NCBI GenBank assembly: GCA_964489215.1
Contig: CAZAYB010000127.1
Span: 1-8,649 of the forward strand
From: CAZAYB01 sp964489215
GTDB taxonomy: Bacteria > Planctomycetota > Phycisphaerae > Sedimentisphaerales > Anaerohalosphaeraceae
Direction: 5' to 3'
DNA length: 8,649 nucleotides
Shown: piece after piece, positions 1-5,849 of the stretch
Layout of the letters: the number at the start of each line of letters is the position of its first letter
Position numbering within the stretch: position 1 is the first letter of the stretch
Notes under the pieces: model-generated
What the model was told of the DNA's origin: nothing
Databases searched by the model: none
The model's input: the letters and a program-made list of their open reading frames with translations, nothing else
Made by a program: the position numbers and the translations under genes

Positions 1-279
1 ATGTATGAGATTGACAGCGGCCGACCGGTTATGGTTCAGCTGTTCGGCCACAGTATAGTCGGTGTTGGCTATGATGAGCTTTCAGGGGATATCCTTATCC
101 ATGATACGTGGGACAATGAGATTCATTACATGGATTGGGGCGGCAGTTATGCAGATATGGATATGGCGGCAGTAACTGTTCTTCGTCTTGCAGAGGTTCC
201 TGAGCCTTCCACAGCGTTTTTGCTTGGTATAGCAGGTATTCCTTTTGTTCTTTTTGAACGTCGCTGGTTCAGGGTATAA
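1..279 (+). CDS. 3' part of a C39-like papain-fold protein with PEP-CTERM sorting signal (5' end outside window)
   Basis: The visible 92 residues look like the second half of a C39-like (papain-fold) peptidase domain followed by a PEP-CTERM tail. GHSIVGVGYD (residues 16-25) carries the likely catalytic His17, and IHDTWDN (33-39) carries the likely Asp35. The nucleophile Cys should lie upstream, so the ATG at base 1 is probably an internal Met and the gene starts outside the window. VPEPST (66-71), a hydrophobic stretch (about 73-85) and a basic end (ERRWFR, 86-91) form a textbook PEP-CTERM signal. In known systems this signal is processed by an exosortase, giving export and probably surface or matrix placement. 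The gene converges on the peptidase gene at 323-1909 across a 43-base gap. Whether it is an active peptidase or a degenerate C39-like domain cannot be told without the front half. The PEP-CTERM call is firm and the C39-like call is moderate. Confidence 0.75.
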   Translation: MYEIDSGRPVMVQLFGHSIVGVGYDELSGDILIHDTWDNEIHYMDWGGSYADMDMAAVTVLRLAEVPEPSTAFLLGIAGIPFVLFERRWFRV

Positions 280-322
280 ACACAACACAGGGCAGGAAAA
301 CAGGGTTGTTTTTTTAAGGTGT

Positions 323-1909
323 TTATTTCGCTTCCTGAAGCCATCTATCAGCGAGAAGGCTAAGGTCATTTAAGTCCACAAAGGAGTCGTGGTTGATGTC
401 TGCGTAGGAGCAGTAATTATTTTGGTCGCTGCAATCTGATCTGTTGAATTCATTTGCGATTATGGATATGTCAGCCAGGTCTATGAAGCTGTTATCTGAA
501 TTTATGTCGAAATAATACGGGCCGACTGCAGATATTGACGCGTCTCCTATTAGTACCTGTCCATAGTGCCATTTTGGGTCAATTGCTGTGTTGTTGAACC
601 AGTAGATGAAGGCCTGTCCGAATGATTTTCCGTTTTGCAGCTGCTGGTAGAAAATATTTTCGCCGTACATGCCTCCTGTTTTTGTTGATCCCCATGCCAG
701 CAGAGCTGCTCCGTTTGGATTCATGACGATTGTTGATGCCATATTGTTTGGGATGGTAAAGTCGCTGGCGGTGCAAACAAAAAGTGAGTAGAAGCAAGTA
801 TTATTGTCCAGTGAGATGTAGTCGTTGTTAAAGATTCTTTTGTAGGTGCTTCTCTCCTGTTCGTAGAAGCCGTGTTCACTTGTTGCTCCGTGAGATCTGA
901 GCATTATGAGCTGGTAGTTATCAGGTATCTGATTTGATTTGTAGTCGTTAGCAGTTGTTTGTTCCGGGGTTCCCAGCGCAGTAACGTTTTGTGAGCTAAA
1001 GATAGGTTCCAGGTATGAACTGTCTGTTGAGCTCATGAATGCCCAGTCGTCATCGTCGTATACCATTGCGCTGTGGTTTGAGTTAAGTATGTTGAACCTT
1101 AACAGTCTGTTTCTTTTGAAATAATCTCTGATGAGCTGATCCTCGGTACCGATGTTTGAAAGGTTGTCAGTTTTTATTCTTGAGACCCATATTTCGAGTT
1201 TTTTTTCGGGGTCAACCCATGTGTCTATTACACCCTGGTCCTTGTATGTACACCAGTCGTGCCATGAGCCGGTTGTGTCCATGAAGTAAAGATCGCATGT
1301 GAATATTGTATAAGATGACCCTGAACCCCAGTCTTCGTTCATTTCGTATCTGATATACGGGAGGTCTCCAATGAGTACGGCTCCGTCGAGAGAGTCGGAT
1401 TGATTATAGAGGTCTATAAGGGTTTGTCTAAGCTGTGGTGCATCGATACCAGCGGTGGTTATGATGATTGGCTGGCAGTTTACAAATTGCAGGTCGGCGG
1501 CGAATGTTTGTATGCTGTTTTGGGTTTGCTCGTAGAGTGATTCCGGGATAACAATAGCGATTCTGTTTGAGGAGTCGGTTGTATTTTTTTGATCCGGTGG
1601 TAAGGGCTGTTGGCGCTCAGGGTATTCTGCTGGGGGCAGATAGTCTGACGGCGGCTGGATTGTTTGAGTGTTTATTTTGAGTTTTTCTTTTTTGCTCGGT
1701 AAAAATTTTACCGGCTCAGGTTTAGGAGTTTTCCCGGTCCATAAAGACGGCATTGGAAGTTTGTTTTTCTTTCTGTATTCGCGAACTTTTTGGATATTAT
1801 GGTGTGGTTTTTCGCTTTTTTTAGTGAAATTAGTTTTCGGGTCAGCCTGGCAAATGGGTATGACCAATGCCGTAAACGTTAAGACTAAAATTTTTTTCAA
1901 ACTATACAT
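323..1909 (-). CDS. Secreted C25 (gingipain-like) cysteine peptidase with C-terminal dockerin-like domain
   Basis: This is a 528-residue exported protein. Residues 1-22 form a signal peptide (KK, hydrophobic core, CQA before D23); Cys20 is preceded by Ile, so a lipobox is unlikely. Residues about 23-115 are a basic, proline-rich linker. Residues about 116-463 resemble peptidase family C25: VLIGDLPYI (178-186), VSRI (242-245), RSHG with candidate catalytic His340 (338-341), FVCTASDF with candidate nucleophile Cys379 (377-384), GAALLAWGST (400-409) and IGDAS (454-458). The His-Cys order and the C-x-x-x-D-F context match gingipains as I recall them. Residues about 466-528 hold two EF-hand-like dockerin repeats starting at D468 and D504, with Cys493 and Cys500 between them. 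The first calcium loop is one residue longer than the canonical 12. The gene is divergent from rpsB and convergent with the PEP-CTERM gene. The start is supported by the signal peptide; the Shine-Dalgarno is weak. Substrate is unknown, and a related caspase-like clan member is the main alternative. Confidence 0.78.
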   Translation of the reverse strand: MYSLKKILVLTFTALVIPICQADPKTNFTKKSEKPHHNIQKVREYRKKNKLPMPSLWTGKTPKPEPVKFLPSKKEKLKINTQTIQPPSDYLPPAEYPERQQPLPPDQKNTTDSSNRIAIVIPESLYEQTQNSIQTFAADLQFVNCQPIIITTAGIDAPQLRQTLIDLYNQSDSLDGAVLIGDLPYIRYEMNEDWGSGSSYTIFTCDLYFMDTTGSWHDWCTYKDQGVIDTWVDPEKKLEIWVSRIKTDNLSNIGTEDQLIRDYFKRNRLLRFNILNSNHSAMVYDDDDWAFMSSTDSSYLEPIFSSQNVTALGTPEQTTANDYKSNQIPDNYQLIMLRSHGATSEHGFYEQERSTYKRIFNNDYISLDNNTCFYSLFVCTASDFTIPNNMASTIVMNPNGAALLAWGSTKTGGMYGENIFYQQLQNGKSFGQAFIYWFNNTAIDPKWHYGQVLIGDASISAVGPYYFDINSDNSFIDLADISIIANEFNRSDCSDQNNYCSYADINHDSFVDLNDLSLLADRWLQEAK

Positions 1910-1979
1910 ACATAATAGCCCGAAATCAGTATGGTCAGAAAAAAATATCCTCTTCCAGATTGGAAGCAGATTTGTGTTA

Positions 1980-1985
1980 ATTATA
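1980..1985 (-). promoter_or_regulatory. Candidate -10 box for the leftward C25-like peptidase gene
   Basis: Read on the minus strand this is a perfect TATAAT, about 70 bases upstream of the peptidase start. No good -35 hexamer sits 16-18 bases further upstream (minus strand GCAGTT at 2003-2008). A TTAACA-like hexamer at 1997-2002 is too close, with an 11-base spacer. In DNA this AT-rich, one perfect -10 box is weak evidence. Confidence 0.25.
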
Positions 1986-2087
1986 TCAGAAGTTCTTGTT
2001 AAAACTGCTTAAATATAGAGGTTTTTGAAGTTTTTTTTGTGTTTTTGCTTTATTTTTGGATTAAAAAAGCTTAAAAAGCAAAAATTC

Positions 2088-2116
2088 TTGACAGTTCGTC
2101 CTTAAAAAGGTAAATT
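2088..2116 (+). promoter_or_regulatory. Sigma-70-type promoter of rpsB-tsf
   Basis: A perfect -35 TTGACA (2088-2093) is followed by a 17-base spacer and TAAATT (2111-2116, 4 of 6 to TATAAT). Transcription would begin near 2123, leaving a leader of about 97 nucleotides. A-tracts at 2063-2084 lie immediately upstream, where an UP element would be, as expected for a strong ribosomal-protein promoter. Two short palindromes flank the -35: GCTTAAAAAGC at 2069-2079 and CCTTAAAAAGG at 2100-2110. This is the best promoter match in the region; the weak point is the -10. Confidence 0.7.
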
Positions 2117-2125
2117 AAAAGGCTT

Positions 2126-2138
2126 AACCTGTTTATGG
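2126..2138 (+). repeat. Copy 1 of a 13-base word shared by the rpsB and pyrH control regions
   Basis: AACCTGTTTATGG lies just downstream of the predicted rpsB transcription start, at about +4. An identical copy sits at 4158-4170 inside the pyrH promoter. The first four bases can pair with GGTT at 2137-2140, giving a small hairpin in the leader RNA. Function is unknown; a protein or RNA control element is possible, and chance is not excluded. Confidence 0.4.
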
Positions 2139-2204
2139 TTGTTAATGTATCGTAGCTGGTTTTTGTGCTGAAAATCGGTTTTAAATAGATTTAATTTTTG
2201 AAGT

Positions 2205-2210
2205 GGAGGT
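2205..2210 (+). promoter_or_regulatory. Shine-Dalgarno site fixing the GTG start of rpsB
   Basis: GGAGGT is a near-complete Shine-Dalgarno sequence, 9 bases before the GTG at 2220. There is no in-frame ATG nearby, and translation from this GTG begins with MAKEL leading into the conserved S2 core, so the GTG start is well supported. Confidence 0.85.
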
Positions 2211-2219
2211 CATTTACGA

Positions 2220-3137
2220 GTGGCTAAGGAACTTGCCCGCGATCTGATATCGGCGGGCGTACATTTCGGACACGGGGTCAACCGTTGGAACCCGAAGATG
2301 GAGCCTTATATCTTCGGTAAACGCGGTATGATCCACATTATTGATGTGAAGGAGACACTGAGGGGCTTGATAATATCCAAAAAGCTTCTCACTGATGTGG
2401 TTTCTTCGGGAAAAGACGTTGTTTTTGTCGGTACCAAGCGTCAGGCTCAAAAAGCTGCTGAAAAGGCTGCAGAAAAGTGCGGTATGCACTATGTTTCTGA
2501 GCGTTGGCTTGGGGGTACTTTGACCAATTTTGCGACAATTCGCTCACGTTTGAAGCGGCTTGAGGAGCTTGAGGGTATGGCGTCCAGCGGTCAGCTTGAT
2601 GCAGAGAGTAAGAAGCAGGCTGCCAGGCTCAAGCGAGAAATGCGTAAGATCAAGTCTAACCTTGATGGTATACGTAAGATGAACCGGCTTCCGGGGGTAG
2701 TTGTAGTCGTTGATACCCGTAAGGAGTATAACGCACTTCGTGAGGCAAATAAGCTTGGTATTATGACTGTTGGAGTTATTGATACCGATTCTGACCCTGA
2801 AATGGTTGATATTGCGATACCGGCCAATGACGATTCACTCAAGGCGATAAGTATATTGCTTGATGAGCTTGCTGAGGCAGTTTCTAAAGGTAAGACGATG
2901 GTCAGGCCGGCCGGTACGACCATATCGAGCAAGGGCAGAGGCAGAAGCAGGCGTAGAGTTTTGGCCAGTGCCAGCGGAGATGACCAGCAGGATGACGGTC
3001 AGATGGATGCCGGTTCTGTTGAGCAGAATGATGATTTGGAAGAATCAGACAGCGATATCGGCCAGGCAGACAAGGTTGGTGAAGCTGGTGAAGCTCAAAG
3101 CGAGGTTGAGCAGGCAGACACCGCTAACAAGGCCTGA
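2220..3137 (+). CDS. rpsB: 30S ribosomal protein S2 with extended acidic C-terminal tail
   Basis: S2 is a small-subunit protein that binds late in 30S assembly and helps position S1 in many bacteria. Diagnostic S2 stretches are HFGHGVNRWNPKM (15-27), YIFGKRGMIHIID (30-42), RWLGGTLTNF (95-104), a coiled-coil segment of about 107-150, the MNRLPGVVVVVDTRKE block (154-169) and DTDSDPEMVDIAIPANDDS (188-206). The core ends near residue 225, close to the usual full length of about 240-255. Residues about 226-305 are an added tail: a basic patch RGRSRRR (240-246), then an Asp/Glu/Gln/Ala/Gly-rich, probably disordered stretch. The start is GTG with a strong Shine-Dalgarno. It is first in a unit with tsf, 93 bases apart, under the promoter at 2088-2116. 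In E. coli S2 represses its own operon through the rpsB leader; whether that applies here is unknown. Confidence 0.97.
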   Translation: MAKELARDLISAGVHFGHGVNRWNPKMEPYIFGKRGMIHIIDVKETLRGLIISKKLLTDVVSSGKDVVFVGTKRQAQKAAEKAAEKCGMHYVSERWLGGTLTNFATIRSRLKRLEELEGMASSGQLDAESKKQAARLKREMRKIKSNLDGIRKMNRLPGVVVVVDTRKEYNALREANKLGIMTVGVIDTDSDPEMVDIAIPANDDSLKAISILLDELAEAVSKGKTMVRPAGTTISSKGRGRSRRRVLASASGDDQQDDGQMDAGSVEQNDDLEESDSDIGQADKVGEAGEAQSEVEQADTANKA

Positions 3138-3209
3138 TGCTTTATTGCATTTTACTATCCAGTAAATAAACGTATTTAAATATAATGGTGATGATACCCT
3201 ATACAGGGT
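3137..3209 (+). other. Series of small stem-loops between rpsB and tsf
   Basis: Three short inverted repeats sit in the intercistronic gap: ATGC/GCAT (3137-3140 with 3147-3150, beginning in the rpsB stop codon), TTTACT/AGTAAA with loop ATCC (3151-3166), and ACCCT/AGGGT with loop ATAC (3196-3209). None is followed by a T-run, so they are not ordinary terminators. The last one ends 8 bases before the AGGAG Shine-Dalgarno of tsf (3218-3222). They may mark mRNA processing, stability or attenuation between the two genes. A TATAAT at 3181-3186 lies between them without a usable -35. Confidence 0.45.
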
Positions 3210-3230
3210 TGGATTACAGGAGTATATAAG

Positions 3231-4094
3231 ATGGCAGACATATCGGCGGCAACGGTAATGAAGCTTAGGAAGATGAGCGGTCAGGGTATGATGGACTGCA
3301 AGAAGGCTTTGGCAGAGACAGGCGGCGACATTGACGAGGCCCTTAATCTTTTGCGTAAGAAAGGTCTTGCTACACTTGAGAAGCGGGCCGGCAGAGAGAC
3401 AAGCGAAGGCAGGATAATCAGTGTAGTAAGTGATGACAATAAGTGCGCAGCTATGGCGACACTTTGCTGTGAGACGGATTTTGTTGCCAAGAGTGACGAT
3501 TTTATGGCTGCAGCTGACAAGTTAGTTGAATATATGAAAAACTGTGAGAGTGATGAGGGTGCTGAGGTGCTTGCCGAGACTAAGGTTGACGGTAAGAGTT
3601 TTTCAGAACTTATTACCGAGACTGTCAGTAAGACCGGTGAAAAGACTGAGCTTGGTGATTTTAGCAGGTTTAAGGTCGACGGAGAAGGTTTTATTGGTAC
3701 TTACATTCACTTTAACAACAAAAGCGGTGCGATGGTCGAGATCCAGACCAGCTCGGCTGATGTTTCCAAAGCGGTTGAGTCGGTAGCCAGTGAGGTCTGT
3801 ATGCATATTACTGCGATGAATCCTGTTGCGGTTGACCGTGATAATGTGGATTCTGAGACAATTGAGAAGGAAAAGGCAATAGCGGCAGAGCAGGTTAAAG
3901 GTAAGCCCGAGAATATAATCGGCAAGATAGTTGACGGTAAGATGAACAAGTTTTTCAGTGAGAACTGTCTTGTAGACCAGAAATTTGTAAAAGATGACAG
4001 TAAGACGGTTGGTAAGGCCGTTGAAGAGGCTGCCAAGAAAGCTGGCGGGACGGCTAAAATCAAGCGTTTTGTTCGTTTTGAGATAGGCGGATAA
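3231..4094 (+). CDS. tsf: Translation elongation factor Ts
   Basis: EF-Ts is the cytoplasmic guanine nucleotide exchange factor that releases GDP from EF-Tu. The 287 residues match the usual full length (E. coli 283). The N-terminal UBA-like domain spans about 4-55 (VMKLRKMSGQGMMDCKKAL, then the GGDIDEALNLLRKKG helix). The ETDFVAKSDDF motif (81-91), a key EF-Tu contact, is intact. The core dimerisation subdomains follow with HITAMNP (192-198), and the C-terminal module has GKPENIIGKIVDGKMNKFF (224-242) and LVDQKFVKD (247-255). The ATG at 3231 has AGGAG 8 bases upstream and gives the expected MADISAATV start. It follows rpsB by 93 bases and ends 9 bases before a strong terminator. I see no damage or unusual insertion. 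Confidence 0.97.
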   Translation: MADISAATVMKLRKMSGQGMMDCKKALAETGGDIDEALNLLRKKGLATLEKRAGRETSEGRIISVVSDDNKCAAMATLCCETDFVAKSDDFMAAADKLVEYMKNCESDEGAEVLAETKVDGKSFSELITETVSKTGEKTELGDFSRFKVDGEGFIGTYIHFNNKSGAMVEIQTSSADVSKAVESVASEVCMHITAMNPVAVDRDNVDSETIEKEKAIAAEQVKGKPENIIGKIVDGKMNKFFSENCLVDQKFVKDDSKTVGKAVEEAAKKAGGTAKIKRFVRFEIGG

Positions 4095-4103
4095 TTGAAA
4101 TTG

Positions 4104-4131
4104 AAAGGCTCGTTTTTGCGGGCCTTTTTTT
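4104..4131 (+). terminator. Rho-independent terminator of rpsB-tsf
   Basis: AAAGGCTCG (4104-4112) pairs with CGGGCCTTT (4119-4127) over 9 base pairs, including one G-T wobble, around a 6-base loop. A run of seven T (4125-4131) follows the GC part of the stem. It starts 9 bases after the tsf stop codon, which marks rpsB-tsf as a separate transcription unit from pyrH-frr. Confidence 0.9.
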
Positions 4132-4152
4132 ATGCGCTTAGCAAAATTTGGA

Positions 4153-4180
4153 TAGACAACCTGTTTATGGGTAATATAAT
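4153..4180 (+). promoter_or_regulatory. Sigma-70-type promoter of pyrH-frr
   Basis: TAGACA (4153-4158, 5 of 6 to TTGACA) is followed by a 16-base spacer and a perfect TATAAT (4175-4180). Transcription would start near 4187, giving a leader of about 64 nucleotides before pyrH. It sits just after the tsf terminator, which is where a new promoter is needed. Most of the spacer is the 13-base word shared with the rpsB leader. Confidence 0.75.
4158..4170 (+). repeat. Copy 2 of the 13-base word, inside the pyrH promoter spacer
   Basis: AACCTGTTTATGG is identical to 2126-2138. Here it runs from the last base of the -35 box almost to the -10 box, where a bound regulator would block RNA polymerase. 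In the rpsB region the same word lies slightly downstream of the promoter. Shared control of the two adjacent units is an inference. Confidence 0.4.
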
Positions 4181-4250
4181 AGCTGTTGTATGGCAGGTAA
4201 GTTTTCAGGTAGATTCTAAGAAGTGCTGCATCTAATGAAGGACAGCTAAA

Positions 4251-4979
4251 ATGGAAGATCTTAAGTATAAACGAGTATTGATAAAGCTTTCAGGTGAGAG
4301 TTTCTGCAGCAAAGGAGGATTTGGTATCGAGGCAGATCCTTTGGAGAAGGTTGCTGGTATGGTTCGTGAGGTTTGCAATCTTGGAGCGGAGGTTTCGATA
4401 GTAGTGGGCGGGGGTAATTTTCTTCGTGGGGCAGCTTTCTCCAAAGAAAGTCATATACCCAGAAATACCGCAGATTATATGGGTATGCTTGCTACGGTTA
4501 TCAATGCCTGTGCTTTGCAGGAGACGCTTGAGAAGACAGGTCAACCTACCCGCGTATTAAGCGCTATTGAGGTTAAGGCTATATGTGAGCCCTTTATCAG
4601 GCGCAGGTGCCTGAATCATTTATCTCACGGCAGGGTTGCCATACTTGCAGGCGGTACTGGTAATCCTTTCTTTTCGACGGATACATGTGCGGCGCTTCGT
4701 GCAGCTGAGCTGGATGCTGATCTTATTGTCAAGGCAACTAAGGTTGATGGAGTATATACCGATGATCCTGTCAGTAATCCTGATGCCAGGATGATAGAGA
4801 GTTTAAGTTACGGAGATGTTCTTAGCCGAAATTTAAAGGTTATCGACCCTGCTGCCATAAGCCTTTGCATGGAAAATGATATACCGATAATAGTAGTCAA
4901 TATGTTTGACGGAGAAAATATTCATCGGGCTTTGCGGGGTGAGTCAGTAGGGACTTTGATATCGGGTTCAGTTGAATAA
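4251..4979 (+). CDS. pyrH: UMP kinase (uridylate kinase, PyrH type)
   Basis: This enzyme converts UMP and ATP to UDP and ADP in cytoplasmic pyrimidine nucleotide synthesis. It belongs to the amino acid kinase fold and is a hexamer in studied bacteria. The 242 residues match the family's usual length. Motifs in order: VLIKLSGESF (9-18) for phosphate binding, VVGGGNFLRG (51-60), DYMGMLAT (75-82), AGGTGNPFFSTDT (133-145) for UMP binding, LIVKATKVDGVYTDDP (158-173) for nucleotide binding, and the NLKVIDPAAISLCMENDIPI segment (194-213). The ATG at 4251 has AAGGA (4238-4242) 8 bases upstream. It starts its own unit after the tsf terminator and lies 28 bases ahead of frr, so the two are almost certainly cotranscribed. 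All recognisable motifs are intact. Confidence 0.97.
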   Translation: MEDLKYKRVLIKLSGESFCSKGGFGIEADPLEKVAGMVREVCNLGAEVSIVVGGGNFLRGAAFSKESHIPRNTADYMGMLATVINACALQETLEKTGQPTRVLSAIEVKAICEPFIRRRCLNHLSHGRVAILAGGTGNPFFSTDTCAALRAAELDADLIVKATKVDGVYTDDPVSNPDARMIESLSYGDVLSRNLKVIDPAAISLCMENDIPIIVVNMFDGENIHRALRGESVGTLISGSVE

Positions 4980-5007
4980 TTGATTAGCAGAAATAAAGGG
5001 AGAAAAA

Positions 5008-5568
5008 ATGCCTACCAGAAAAATGTTGTCAGAACATGAAAAGATGATGGAAAAAGCGATAGAGTTTCTGCATAATGAGCTTAGGGGGGTACGCACCGGC
5101 AGGGCCAGTACCGGTCTTGTTGACCATATAAAGGTTGAATATTACGGTAATCCTACGCCTTTGCAGCAGCTTGCGACGGTGGCGGCACCTCAGGCAGATT
5201 CTATAATTATCAAGCCTTTTGACCCTGGCAGTCTTAGTGATATTGAAAAAGCGATCAAAAACAGCGATCTTAGCCTTGCACCTATGGTAGAGGGTAAGGT
5301 TATCCGTCTTTCGATACCTCCATTGAGTACTGAGCGTAGAAATAAGCTTGTTACCCAGGTTAAGCAAATGGGTGAACAGGCCAAGGTCACTATACGTAAT
5401 ATTCGTCGAGATGCCAATAAGGCCATTGAAGAAGCGGAGAAGAATAAGGAGATTACTGAGGATGACAGGGACAGGGCCAAGAAGGAAATCGATGAAATGA
5501 CCAAGAAATATACATCTATTATAGATAAGGATATCGATGCTAAATCTGAGGAGGTAATGTCAGATTAA
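5008..5568 (+). CDS. frr: Ribosome recycling factor
   Basis: RRF works with EF-G to split the post-termination 70S complex so ribosomes can re-initiate. The 186 residues match the family's normal length of about 185. Visible signatures: NELRGVRTGRAS (23-34) in the first long helix, VEYYGNPTPLQQLA (43-56), the beta domain with IIIKPFDP (66-73) and IRLSIPPLSTERR (99-111), and the tip segment VTIRNIRRDANKAIEEAEK (127-145), whose arginines contact 23S rRNA in known structures. Helical, charged residues run to the end. AAGGGAG (4996-5002) precedes the ATG by 5 bases. It follows pyrH by 28 bases and is the last gene of that unit; I could not find a convincing terminator after it. Confidence 0.97.
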   Translation: MPTRKMLSEHEKMMEKAIEFLHNELRGVRTGRASTGLVDHIKVEYYGNPTPLQQLATVAAPQADSIIIKPFDPGSLSDIEKAIKNSDLSLAPMVEGKVIRLSIPPLSTERRNKLVTQVKQMGEQAKVTIRNIRRDANKAIEEAEKNKEITEDDRDRAKKEIDEMTKKYTSIIDKDIDAKSEEVMSD

Positions 5569-5849
5569 ATGCCCGGGGGGAGGTGATTGCAGGTGCTGTA
5601 TTATTTGAGATTTTTTGAAAAATCGGGGCAGTAGAAAACAAGACAGCGATTTCTAATTTAAAATGTTCTTCATTTCAGGTTTTTTGTTGTCGATAAGTAA
5701 TGCGCGTGTTTATTTGTTTTTTTGCCAATTTAAGAGTTATTAATGCCGGAGTCCTTTAAAAATTGCGCCCTAAGGTTCAAGCCGGTCATTGATGTTAAGC
5801 GAATTTTTTAAGAGACAATAGTATAACTTATATTTTATGGGGATATATC
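5569..5849 (+). other. 281-base gap between frr and the AsmA-like gene, no gene recognised
   Basis: No reading frame of useful length and no tRNA or other known RNA is apparent. The gap opens with a G-rich stretch (CCCGGGGGGAGG, 5573-5584), then an AT-rich inverted repeat GATTTTT/AAAAATC (5609-5624) with almost no loop, which is too AT-rich to be a good terminator. Close to the next gene a TATAAC (5822-5827) could be a -10 box, but no -35 hexamer stands at 16-18 bases. The gap suggests the AsmA-like gene has its own promoter, not located with confidence. Confidence 0.45.

Larger units (their letters stand above)
1910..2219. other. AT-rich divergent intergenic control region between the C25-like peptidase gene and rpsB
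   Basis: These 310 bases contain no credible gene. The left part should hold the promoter of the leftward peptidase gene. The middle (about 2029-2087) is dense in T-tracts then A-tracts, resembling an UP element or curved DNA ahead of the rpsB promoter. The right part (about 2123-2219) is the rpsB leader of roughly 97 nucleotides. It can form a small hairpin AACC/GGTT (2126-2129 with 2137-2140) and another AAATC/GATTT (2172-2176 with 2188-2192). Neither clearly masks the ribosome binding site. An open frame on the + strand overlapping 1668-2012 is antisense to the peptidase gene and has no protein-like features. Confidence 0.6.

Noticed and set aside
282..317. Possible terminator after the PEP-CTERM gene (ACAAC/GTTGT before a T-run)
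   Set aside because: Only 5 mostly AT base pairs around an 18-base loop; too weak to call, although the T-run after it is real.
1668..2012. Open frame of 114 codons on the + strand over the peptidase start
   Set aside because: It is antisense to the signal peptide and linker of a well-supported gene, has no clear Shine-Dalgarno, and reads like the complement of that gene.
2860..3165. Open frame of 101 codons overlapping the end of rpsB on the same strand
   Set aside because: It is a frame-shifted reading of the rpsB tail, Arg- and Val-rich with no recognisable domain; the rpsB frame continues cleanly to its own stop.
3181..3186. Perfect TATAAT upstream of tsf as a separate tsf promoter
   Set aside because: No acceptable -35 hexamer at 16-18 bases; the surroundings are AT-rich, so a chance match is likely.
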